Shown: positions 1 through 5,469 of the stretch, one piece after another
Layout of the letters: each line of letters starts with the position of its first letter
How positions within the stretch are numbered: the stretch's first letter is position 1
Origin: Terrisporobacter sp.
GTDB lineage: Bacteria; Bacillota_A; Clostridia; Peptostreptococcales; Peptostreptococcaceae
Direction: 5' to 3'
Length of the DNA stretch: 5,583 nt
Assembly: GCA_029851945.1 (NCBI GenBank)
Contig: JARKUZ010000041.1
Span: 1 to 5,583, forward strand
Notes under the pieces: generated by a model
What the model saw: only the letters and a program-made list of their open reading frames with translations
Databases searched by the model: none
Told to the model about the DNA's origin: nothing
Position numbers and translations under genes: made by a program

Positions 1-221
1 AACTCAGTAAAATTGAAAATTTTAAAGAAATATAAATAATACCTTTAGGCAGAGCAGTTGAAGAGGTACTGTATAAGTTATCAGAGGAAGGAATTATTTG
101 TGAAAAACAGATTCTTAAAGGATTCCCACATCCATCTGGAGCCAATGTAAATAGAGTTATTCAACTAGAAGAAAATAAGGAAAATTTAATAAGGCAAATT
201 AAAGAAAATATAGACCTATAG
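1..221 (+). pseudogene. 3' end of a broken gene, possibly uracil-DNA glycosylase-like
   Basis: The forward frame enters from the left edge and ends at TAG 219-221. It is interrupted by TAA at 33-35. Before the stop it reads LSKIENFKEI; after it, IIPLGRAVEEVLYKL, then GFPHPSGANVNR, then a charged helical tail ending in IKENIDL. The coding feel continues on both sides of the stop and no ATG, GTG or TTG with a ribosome binding site follows it, so a nonsense change in one gene is the simplest reading. The HPSG motif near the C-terminus resembles the H-P-S active-site motif of the uracil-DNA glycosylase superfamily, which excises uracil from DNA. That family call is from memory of motifs and is moderate at best. 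Most of the gene lies outside the window, so further lesions cannot be judged. A sequencing error at 33-35 is the alternative. Confidence 0.5.
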
Positions 222-275
222 TTTGATAATGAATCTATAGATACTTCTAAGGTGTAGTTACGGAGAACTAAGTTT

Positions 276-308
276 AGAAGGAGGGGAGAATCCTTCTTAT
301 TTTGTTTT
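276..308 (+). terminator. Rho-independent terminator after the broken first gene
   Basis: AGAAGGA (276-282) pairs perfectly with TCCTTCT (291-297) across an 8-base loop. The T-rich stretch TATTTTGTTTT follows. It lies about 55 bases after the stop at 219-221 and probably ended that transcript. The T tract is broken by A and G, so strength is uncertain. Confidence 0.6.
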
Positions 309-453
309 GAAGAGAAGGTTGATGATAAATTGTGTAAAAATAAAATTCGTATATAATTTATGGATAATTGCAACTTTTTACATCTAACTCAAAATCAAGC
401 GTACAGGAAACAACAGTACCTTGCCTTCAAACCTAATCCTTTTTGCAAAAGTC

Positions 454-485
454 AAGGCCCTAGCAGTTTATGCTAGAGCCTTTTT
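454..485 (+). terminator. Rho-independent terminator
   Basis: AGGC (455-458) pairs with GCCT (478-481), and CTAGCA (460-465) pairs with TGCTAG (471-476). One C/A mismatch separates the two helices and the loop is GTTTA. The run TTTTT (481-485) follows at once, as expected of an intrinsic terminator on the forward strand. No intact gene lies directly upstream, so it may be left over from a lost gene or back up the terminator at 276-308. Confidence 0.75.
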
Positions 486-530
486 AGTAGGTAGAAATAT
501 TGAAGAACTTGGATGAAACTTATTCAAAGG

Positions 531-566
531 TTGTTTAATTCCAATATTTAATGTATATACTATAAT
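531..566 (+). promoter_or_regulatory. Likely promoter region of the DUF3189-type gene
   Basis: A consensus -10 box TATAAT sits at 561-566, overlapping TATACT at 556-561. No good -35 partner exists: TTCCAA (539-544) is 16 bases from TATAAT, and TTGTTT (531-536) is 19 bases from TATACT. The site is about 40 bases before ATG 607, just after a terminator, so a promoter is expected here. The exact boxes are uncertain. Confidence 0.4.
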
Positions 567-606
567 TATTAAAATAAATCAAAAAATAAGAAATTAGGTG
601 ATTTTA

Positions 607-1119
607 ATGATATATATATATAATTGCTATGGAGGAACTCACTCATCTATTCTAGCAATGGCTTATCACTTAGAAATGCTGGATGAAACTAGAGAACCGA
701 CTAAGGATGAAATATTGAACTTACCTAACTTTAATAAGTTAGTATATGGAAATCGTGGAGAACTTTTTTATTATGGAACTGATAAAGATGGAAACGAAGT
801 TTATATTGTAGGCAGGGGGCGTTCAAAGGTCTTGATTCCAGGATTATATAATTTAGCTTCTATGCTTCATAAACAAAATCTATTAAATGAGAAAATTATA
901 TTTTCCAATACGTCGCCAATAGTCCCATTACCAATGACACTTGGTGGATTATTTTCTAGGTGGTTAAAAATTGATTTTATAGGAGTACCTTTACTAGTAA
1001 AGGGAGCAAAAAAATCATACAAGGACGTTATAAAACTTGTAAATCATACAAAGAAGTCAGCAAAGGAAGATAGGTCAGAGGTTATTATTTTAGATAATAA
1101 GGAATTTAAGAAAAAATAA
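607..1119 (+). CDS. DUF3189-family protein of unknown function
   Basis: This intact 170-residue protein begins MIYIYNCYGGTHSS, a glycine-rich opening I recognise from the DUF3189 family of clostridia and relatives. Other family-like segments are VYIVGRGRSKVLIPGL near residues 70-85, FSNTSPIVPLPMTLGGLFSR near 100-120, and FIGVPLLVKGAKKSY near 125-140. The C-terminus is a lysine-rich tail. There is no signal peptide or clear membrane helix, so it is probably cytosolic. The frame is open from GTG 598, but AGGTG (596-600) is a ribosome binding site 6 bases before ATG 607 and overlaps that GTG; the methionine at 607 also matches the family's MIYIYNC start. The gene stands alone between a terminator upstream and a likely terminator at 1266-1310. 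The function of the family is not known to me; the N-terminal loop hints at nucleotide or phosphate binding, but that is speculation. Confidence 0.85.
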   Translation: MIYIYNCYGGTHSSILAMAYHLEMLDETREPTKDEILNLPNFNKLVYGNRGELFYYGTDKDGNEVYIVGRGRSKVLIPGLYNLASMLHKQNLLNEKIIFSNTSPIVPLPMTLGGLFSRWLKIDFIGVPLLVKGAKKSYKDVIKLVNHTKKSAKEDRSEVIILDNKEFKKK

Positions 1120-1265
1120 TTTTTAAAATTCATTATAAGTAATAATTTGCTAAAATTTATTTAAGTTGGATCATATCACAGGTAAATGATAAAACTAGTC
1201 TTAGGTATAGAGTCTACTTTGTAACTGCAGTCACTTTCATTACCTTTTATAAAGTTTGAGTATTT

Positions 1266-1310
1266 GTGCACATATTTTGATGAGTTTTTCATTAAAAGGT
1301 GTGCATTTTT
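1266..1310 (+). terminator. Rho-independent terminator, about 150 bases after the DUF3189-type gene
   Basis: The arm 1267-1283 (core GCACATATTTTGATGA) pairs with 1289-1305 (core TCATTAAAAGGTGTGC) over a 5-base loop. Seventeen positions face each other, with one mismatch and two G-T pairs. Five T follow (1306-1310). It is the first convincing terminator after the stop at 1117-1119. Confidence 0.7.
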
Positions 1311-1323
1311 ATGCAAAATAGTC

Positions 1324-1350
1324 TTGAAAACATTTGTATTAAAGTATAAT
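1324..1350 (+). promoter_or_regulatory. Weak promoter candidate before the decayed genes
   Basis: TTGAAA (1324-1329) and TATAAT (1345-1350) are good boxes, but only 15 bases separate them, below the usual 16-18. It follows a terminator and precedes the decayed genes, which is the right place for a promoter. The short spacing keeps confidence low. Confidence 0.35.
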
Positions 1351-1383
1351 TGTAATGTGTAGATTCATCTGCATAAAGTTGTT

Positions 1384-1518
1384 TAGAAAAAGAAATCAGA
1401 ATACGCGGCTAAAGATGATGTAGTAATTATTGATGGTTTAGTTAATAGGCTAATATAAACCTTAGAGCATCGAATTAGTATTACTAATAATATGATAGGA
1501 ATTAAAAAATATATTTAA
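1384..1518 (+). pseudogene. Decayed gene fragment A, family not recognised
   Basis: One forward frame from about 1387 reads KKKSEYAAKDDVVIIDG, then LVNRLI, TAA at 1456-1458, TLEHRISITNNMIGIKKYI and a final TAA at 1516-1518. Upstream in frame lie TAG 1384-1386 and TAG 1360-1362, with no usable start. The amino-acid composition looks like real protein and the reading carries on across the stop at 1456. The TAA at 1516 is probably the true end: it is followed within 5 bases by AAGGAG and the ATG of fragment B, the spacing expected of a two-gene operon. I do not recognise the family. It could be the C-terminal part of a longer gene whose start has eroded. Confidence 0.5.
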
Positions 1519-1533
1519 GAAAAAGGAGCTATT

Positions 1534-1890
1534 ATGGTTAAAGTATGAAAAATTCTTAGAAAAGCATATTCTATCTATTTATGAAAAAGATTATACTGAG
1601 ATTCTCGTTAAAAAAATGCATTGAATGCATCTAATGAATAGATAGAAGGAAATCTAGCTACATAACTTGCAGCTAGAGTGATTGGATCAATAATTAATAC
1701 TATAACTAGTTTTTTTGAATTTGAATTATACGGTGCTGTAGCGATAGCATATTAATCTATAGGTGTTAATGAAAAGGTTGATGTTTATGATGAAATTGCA
1801 GCAATAGAGTTCAAAAACATGGAAAGTTCTTTACGTAAAGTTGTTATAATAGATGAGCCTAATCTAGTGAAAGTAAATTGGAATTGCTAA
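1534..1890 (+). pseudogene. Decayed gene B (about 119 residues), family not recognised
   Basis: AAGGAG (1523-1528) stands 5 bases before ATG 1534, a normal start. After MVK the protein continues one frame over from 1544 as YEKFLEKHILSIYEKDYTEI, up to a run of seven A (1610-1616). An eighth A would restore the first frame, which then reads NALNASNE, TAG 1639, IEGNLAT, TAA 1663, LAARVIGSIINTITSFFEFE, LYGAVAIAY, TAA 1753, SIGVNEKVDVYDEIAAIEF, KNMESSLRKVVIIDEPNLVK and VNWNC, ending at TAA 1888-1890. Two frameshifts and three stops make it a clear pseudogene, yet little of it seems lost. It probably formed an operon with fragment A. No signal peptide is evident. I cannot assign a function. Confidence 0.65.
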
Positions 1891-2093
1891 ATATAATAGT
1901 TTTAATAACTTATAAATATCATTTTTTAGATTAAAGAATAATAGAGAAAATTGCACTCTGTAGAGTAAGATACGGAGAAACATATCACAAGTAACGAGGT
2001 ATATCATCTTATACAGCTTAAAAAACTTTAAGCTATCCTCTATAAAGTGAGTATATTATTTGAAATAAATTGTATAAGATTAGATATTCCTAT
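1891..2093. other. Non-coding stretch with clustered small hairpins
   Basis: Three local helices lie close together. CTCTGTA (1956-1962) pairs with TACGGAG (1971-1977), including one G-T pair, over an 8-base loop. GTATA (1999-2003) pairs with TATAC (2010-2014). AGCTTAAA (2015-2022) pairs perfectly with TTTAAGCT (2027-2034) over AAAC. GAGG (1996-1999) can also pair with CCTC (2037-2040), closing the last two helices into one domain; G1999 can serve only one of the two. No gene is visible. It may be a structured RNA or part of the transcript that ends at the hairpin 2094-2152. It fits no riboswitch consensus I know. Confidence 0.4.
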
Positions 2094-2159
2094 ATAATAA
2101 ACTTATTAATAATTAAAATATAACTAATTTTAATTATTAATAAGTTTATTATTATTTTT
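2094..2159 (+). terminator. Perfect 26-bp hairpin, probable terminator
   Basis: Bases 2094-2119 are the exact reverse complement of 2127-2152, with the 7-base loop ATAACTA. The stem has only one G-C pair. TTATTATTTTT follows on the forward strand, so termination of transcripts from the decayed-gene region is the likeliest role. A long, perfect, AT-only stem is also compatible with a small inverted-repeat element, but I see no target-site duplication. Confidence 0.6.
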
Positions 2160-2237
2160 AAATTTATAAATTGCTTTTAAGTGTATGAAAATAAATCAGA
2201 GTAAAATTTCTACAAATAAAAGTGATAATTATATATT

Positions 2238-2266
2238 TTGAAGGACATATGATATATGTATATATC
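2238..2266 (+). promoter_or_regulatory. Promoter of the ROK gene with a palindrome in its spacer
   Basis: TTGAAG (2238-2243) and TATATC (2261-2266) are spaced by exactly 17 bases. The spacer contains the perfect inverted repeat ACATAT-GAT-ATATGT (2245-2259). A repressor bound there would block RNA polymerase, so self-repression by the ROK protein is a natural reading. The expected transcript start leaves a leader of only about 20 bases before ATG 2295. The boxes and dyad are seen; the identity of the binding protein is inferred. Confidence 0.55.
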
Positions 2267-2294
2267 CATATCTACCTAGTAAAGGAGGGAGAAT

Positions 2295-3479
2295 ATGAAT
2301 CCTATAAAAAAGTCTAACCGAACTAGAATACTAGAGTATATTTTTAGAAATGCTCCTGTATCAAGGGCTACTATAGCGGAGCAAACAGATATTACGCCTG
2401 CCACAGTAACAACCACAATAGCTGAACTGATAAGTGAACAAATTATTGTTGATTTAGGTGAAGTTGAACAAAATGACAATACGCCAGGGAGAAAGCGTGT
2501 TTTAATTGATTTAAACCCTGATTATGGCTATGCAATTGGAATCGAATTTAATGAAAAGCATGTATCTTTTTGTATAACTAATTTAAGAGGGAAGGTTATA
2601 GTTGAATCAATATTTTTAACAACATACCATGAAATTTCCAATATAACGGAATTTATCATTGAAAATGTAGAAATACTTATGCAAAAAAATCAAGATATCA
2701 AGGATAAGCTTTTGGGAATAGGTATTGGTGTACCGGGGAAGATAAACAACAACAATAAAGAATTATTTTCAGATTCAAATGTATGGAAATGTTTCTATCC
2801 TGAAATAATTAAAGAGAGGTTTCATGTACCAGTTATCATGGATAATAATGTAAAATGTATGGCTATGGGGATGTATTTATTTGAACCTCAAAAAAGTCCA
2901 GAAAACTTTTCCTTTTTTCATTTAGGTATTGGAATGTACTGTGCAAATGTGATTAATGGAGAATTATTTAAAGGAGAAAGTTATATATCTGGTGAAATAG
3001 GTCATACAATTGTTAAAGTAGATGGGAAAAGTTGTGAATGCGGAAAAAATGGTTGTCTTAATACCTACGCGAGTGAAAGATGGTTAATAAAGATGGCTAA
3101 GATACTAATTAAAAATAAGGCTTCTGTTATTTTAGATAGTTTAGTCAAAAATTATGAAGATGTAAATATTGAACATATTATAACTGCATATAATTTGGGT
3201 GATGAAGTTATAAGACAATATATATTAGAAGCATTAAAATATTTAAGCATGACGATTTCAAATTTATCTATTATAATAAATCCTACTAAAATTTTCTTAC
3301 ATGGTCGATTATTTGAAGAAGATACGATATTTAATCAATTTCAATCATATATTGAAAGGGATTTAAAATTTATAGGGGATAATTATTTTTCTAATATAGA
3401 ATTAGTCCACTATAAACCTATTAATGGTGCTGTAGGAGCAAGTGCTAGGCTTATTGATGCTTATTTTATTAATGAATAA
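2295..3479 (+). CDS. ROK-family transcriptional repressor (NagC/XylR type)
   Basis: A 394-residue protein, a usual length for ROK repressors, starting at ATG 2295 behind the strong site AAAGGAGG (2281-2288). Residues about 6-52 form a winged helix-turn-helix (SRATIAEQTDITPATVTTTI). GRKRVLIDL then leads into the sugar-binding ROK domain with GIGIGVPGKI (141-150), SGEIGH (232-237) and the zinc motif CECGKNGC (247-254) with His237. In sugar-kinase members the catalytic Asp sits in an E-N-D motif; here the matching segment is Asp183-Asn184-Asn185, so kinase activity is unlikely. The usual Glu after the zinc motif is Asn256. It most likely binds DNA as a repressor that lets go when a sugar or sugar phosphate binds. 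It converges on the sulfatase gene, whose promoter it may control along with that of the symporter. Confidence 0.9.
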   Translation: MNPIKKSNRTRILEYIFRNAPVSRATIAEQTDITPATVTTTIAELISEQIIVDLGEVEQNDNTPGRKRVLIDLNPDYGYAIGIEFNEKHVSFCITNLRGKVIVESIFLTTYHEISNITEFIIENVEILMQKNQDIKDKLLGIGIGVPGKINNNNKELFSDSNVWKCFYPEIIKERFHVPVIMDNNVKCMAMGMYLFEPQKSPENFSFFHLGIGMYCANVINGELFKGESYISGEIGHTIVKVDGKSCECGKNGCLNTYASERWLIKMAKILIKNKASVILDSLVKNYEDVNIEHIITAYNLGDEVIRQYILEALKYLSMTISNLSIIINPTKIFLHGRLFEEDTIFNQFQSYIERDLKFIGDNYFSNIELVHYKPINGAVGASARLIDAYFINE

Positions 3480-3536
3480 TCAAAATTTCATTAAATTTAA
3501 CTGTTTTGTAAAAATCTAAATAGTTATTTATATACT

Positions 3537-3585
3537 AAAAAAGAGTATAGATAAATTTGTTTTTATGCAAATCTATCTATACTCT
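3537..3585 (-). terminator. Terminator between the convergent ROK and sulfatase genes
   Basis: Bases 3542-3559 pair with 3568-3585 over an 8-base loop; 17 of 18 positions match, with one A/C mismatch (3554/3573). On the minus strand the stem is followed by TTTTTT (complement of 3537-3542), so it fits best as the sulfatase gene's terminator, about 60 bases after its stop. On the plus strand there is no T tract; the stem may still slow transcription coming from the ROK gene. Confidence 0.8.
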
Positions 3586-3642
3586 CGCTAATTACTTTCA
3601 AAGACAATACATTTTTACTTTATAGATATAATTATTAATTTT

Positions 3643-5091
3643 CTAGTAAAATTCTTTAATACGATGGAACCATACACTAGCTGGATCATTACTTTCTTTC
3701 AAATGACGAGATAATTTTTCTATATATTCCTTTTTTATATCTGCATATTTTTCATCATAACATAAATTAGTTAATTGATATGGGTCATTGATGAAATCAT
3801 AAAGCTCACCTTTTTCATTTTCATTAAATGTAAATTGATATTTGTTATCTCTTACCATTCTTTGACGTGATACATAAAAATGATTATGGAACTCACCAAA
3901 CACCTCTGTTCTATTATTACTTTTCTCGGTTCCGTACATTAAAGGAAGAAGGCTTTCACCATCAACAGGTTTAGGAGGTTTTATACCTGCGATATCTAGA
4001 AGTGTTGGCATAATTTCTTGTAAATAAACAAAGCTATCATTATCTTTATTGCCAAGACCTTTAACTATCATTGGTATTCTATATATTTCATCGAAAGTAA
4101 ATGCACCTTTCTCAATTAATTTGTGTGCGCCAAGACAGTCTCCATGATCTGCACTATAGATAATAATAGTATCCTCATAAATTCCTAATTTTTTTAATTT
4201 ATCTACTATTAATCCCACCATGTCATCGATCATTGTACAATGACCATAGTATTTAGCAGAAATGTCTGCAAATCCATCCCATCCATAATCTCCAAGACCC
4301 CACATCTTTTCAGTAAGATAATAACCATAAGGTTTATCCTCAAAATTTTCCTTATAACTTGGATGTTCTTTAATATCCTTTGGATCGTACATAGAATAAT
4401 AAGGTTCAGGCACGATACTTGGAGAATGAGGTCCCCAGAAGTTTGCCCAGATCAAGAATGGTTTATCTTGTTCAATTGCTTCATCAATTAAACGATTAGC
4501 TTCATGTGCCACAAAATATTCTATAGTGCTTTCAACAGGTCCTTCATGCTTAGCATACATTTCTTGGACTTGGAGCGCAGGATTATTACCTAAGAAACCA
4601 TTAGAAATATCAGGTATATCAAATCCATTATCCTTTAAGTATTCTTCGTAGTAATTAGGCGAATTGTCTGGTGGCTGGTTAAATATTAAACTAGGAAATA
4701 CTTGACTTCCTGGGAATCCATATCCCATAAAAGGTTTTCCATTAAAGCCACAATCTTCAGGTGTTTTTGTTGCGGAAACATGCCATTTACCAGCAAGACC
4801 ACAATAATAACCTTGATCTTTCATACATTGTCCAAGAAGAGGAGTATCTTCTTTAATATCTGTAAAATTATCTATTACACCATGATTATGAGGGTAAAGA
4901 CCTGTCATAACACTTGCACGAGACGGCGCGCAGATTGGTGAAGATGTAAATGCATTGGTAAACTTCATTCCTTCATCAGCAAGAGCATCAATATTTGGAG
5001 TTTTGCATATATCATTTAAACCGTAAGCACTGATAGTATCGTATCGTTGTTGATCAGATAGTATGAGAATTATATTTTTTTTCTTAGCCAT
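3643..5091 (-). CDS. Type I (formylglycine) sulfatase, cytosolic
   Basis: An intact 482-residue protein, typical for the sulfatase/alkaline phosphatase superfamily; it hydrolyses sulfate esters. The signature CAPSR is at residues 54-58. Cys54 would be converted to formylglycine by a radical-SAM maturase (anSME), as expected in an anaerobe. Other active-site segments are LSDQQ (Asp13, where many relatives have DD), GKWH (101-104), GPHSP (His222), SADHGD (Asp315, His316) and GAHKLIEKG (Lys324). The region ELYDFINDPYQLTNL (429-443) is the usual C-terminal subdomain motif. There is no signal peptide, so it acts in the cytosol on an imported substrate. The frame is open from TTG 5100, but AGAAAGGA (complement of 5101-5108) abuts that TTG and lies 9 bases before ATG 5091, which is the better start. 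It is divergent from a sugar symporter gene. The substrate cannot be read from sequence; a phosphoesterase relative is less likely given CAPSR. Confidence 0.92.
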   Translation of the reverse strand: MAKKKNIILILSDQQRYDTISAYGLNDICKTPNIDALADEGMKFTNAFTSSPICAPSRASVMTGLYPHNHGVIDNFTDIKEDTPLLGQCMKDQGYYCGLAGKWHVSATKTPEDCGFNGKPFMGYGFPGSQVFPSLIFNQPPDNSPNYYEEYLKDNGFDIPDISNGFLGNNPALQVQEMYAKHEGPVESTIEYFVAHEANRLIDEAIEQDKPFLIWANFWGPHSPSIVPEPYYSMYDPKDIKEHPSYKENFEDKPYGYYLTEKMWGLGDYGWDGFADISAKYYGHCTMIDDMVGLIVDKLKKLGIYEDTIIIYSADHGDCLGAHKLIEKGAFTFDEIYRIPMIVKGLGNKDNDSFVYLQEIMPTLLDIAGIKPPKPVDGESLLPLMYGTEKSNNRTEVFGEFHNHFYVSRQRMVRDNKYQFTFNENEKGELYDFINDPYQLTNLCYDEKYADIKKEYIEKLSRHLKESNDPASVWFHRIKEFY

Positions 5092-5229
5092 AAAATTCAA
5101 TCCTTTCTAAATATGAAATTAATTATTTTTTATAAAAAATTAAAGTTTTAGTTATAAAAAAATATTAAATATTGTAAAATAAATTAATAAAATTGAAATT
5201 TTATATAATTTAATATTAATTTTAATGTT

Positions 5230-5258
5230 AGTATAGCATTGTTAATTATTAAAAACAA
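5230..5258 (-). promoter_or_regulatory. Sulfatase promoter
   Basis: Read on the minus strand, TTGTTT (5258-5253) and TATACT (5235-5230) are spaced by exactly 17 bases, with TGC directly before the -10 box. This leaves a leader of about 130 very AT-rich bases before ATG 5091. It is the best sigma-A-type match upstream of the sulfatase gene. Confidence 0.7.
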
Positions 5259-5265
5259 TAATTAA
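5242..5265. promoter_or_regulatory. Candidate operator at the sulfatase -35 box
   Basis: TTAATTATT (5242-5250) and AATAATTAA (5257-5265) form a perfect 9-bp inverted repeat around AAAAAC, overlapping the -35 box of the sulfatase promoter. Position favours a repressor site. Dyads of only A and T arise easily in such AT-rich DNA, so this is weak evidence alone. It does not match the palindrome at 2245-2259. Confidence 0.35.
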
Positions 5266-5332
5266 TTAAATATATTATTAACCTAAAATTATCAGTATAA
5301 TTAAGAATATGACAAGCATATATTAAAATATA

Positions 5333-5361
5333 TTGAAAATATATAAATTATTATTTATAAT
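5333..5361 (+). promoter_or_regulatory. Promoter of the symporter gene
   Basis: TTGAAA (5333-5338) and a consensus TATAAT (5356-5361) are separated by exactly 17 bases. Transcription would start near 5368, giving a leader of about 100 bases before ATG 5470. It is back to back with the sulfatase promoter, about 75 bases away. Confidence 0.75.
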
Positions 5362-5403
5362 TAATAATGAAAAGATTAAAATTAAAAAGGAGAGTGTTAT
5401 AAC

Positions 5404-5416
5404 CTTACAATGTAAG
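5404..5416. promoter_or_regulatory. Palindrome in the symporter leader, possible operator
   Basis: CTTACAATGTAAG is a perfect 6-bp inverted repeat around one central A, in the transcribed leader some 36 bases after the predicted start site. A repressor bound here could act as a roadblock. The one-base centre rules out a stable RNA hairpin, so a protein-binding DNA site is the better guess. The binding protein is unknown. Confidence 0.35.
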
Positions 5417-5469
5417 CGACAAAAAATTAATTTTTTTAAGAAAACTAAAATTATACGAGGGGGTAAAAA

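Larger units (their letters stand above)
222..606. other. Intergenic stretch without a gene
   Basis: This 385-base gap holds two terminator hairpins (276-308 and 454-485) and the likely promoter of the DUF3189-type gene. Between 309 and 453 I see no frame with a start, ribosome binding site and convincing protein. The two separate terminators suggest that a short gene or RNA once lay between them, but nothing recognisable remains. Confidence 0.6.
1120..1383. other. Non-coding stretch with a foldable segment
   Basis: No frame with a start and credible protein is present. Bases AGGTAAATGA (1180-1189) pair with TCATTACCT (1237-1245), giving nine pairs with one bulged A, and enclose about 47 bases. 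The enclosed part includes the near-palindrome GTAACTGCAGTCAC (1221-1234). A terminator hairpin follows at 1266-1310. The arrangement could be a long 3' untranslated region, a small RNA or a decayed regulatory RNA. It matches no riboswitch class that I can recognise. Confidence 0.4.

Noticed and set aside
161..373. Reverse open frame of about 70 codons
   Set aside because: It overlaps the tail of the first broken gene and the terminator at 276-308, is rich in Ser, Leu and Phe as expected from antisense AT-rich DNA, and has no family signal.
511..690. The 11-base repeat TGGATGAAACT at 510-520 and 680-690
   Set aside because: One copy is within the DUF3189-type coding sequence and the match does not extend; it is probably chance.
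1384..1890. Alternative genetic code reading TAA/TAG as Gln
   Set aside because: Intact genes nearby stop at TAA (1117, 3477) and TAG (sulfatase) with none inside, and gene B also has frameshifts.
1950..2040. Known riboswitch (c-di-GMP, purine, SAM, THF or T-box) in the hairpin cluster
   Set aside because: The conserved core bases of these classes, as I know them, are absent; only generic stems are present.
2276..2479. Reverse open frame opposite the start of the ROK gene
   Set aside because: It overlaps the helix-turn-helix coding part of a confident gene and has no ribosome binding site; its hydrophobic look comes from the complement of the ROK codons.
4240..4941. Two forward open frames opposite the sulfatase gene (4240-4491 and 4702-4941)
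   Set aside because: They lie wholly antisense to a well-supported sulfatase, lack ribosome binding sites and give no family-like protein.
5420..5435. Self-complementary AAAAAATTAATTTTTT before the symporter gene as a terminator
   Set aside because: It has no loop and only A-T pairs, so it cannot form a stable hairpin; it is ordinary AT-rich leader sequence.
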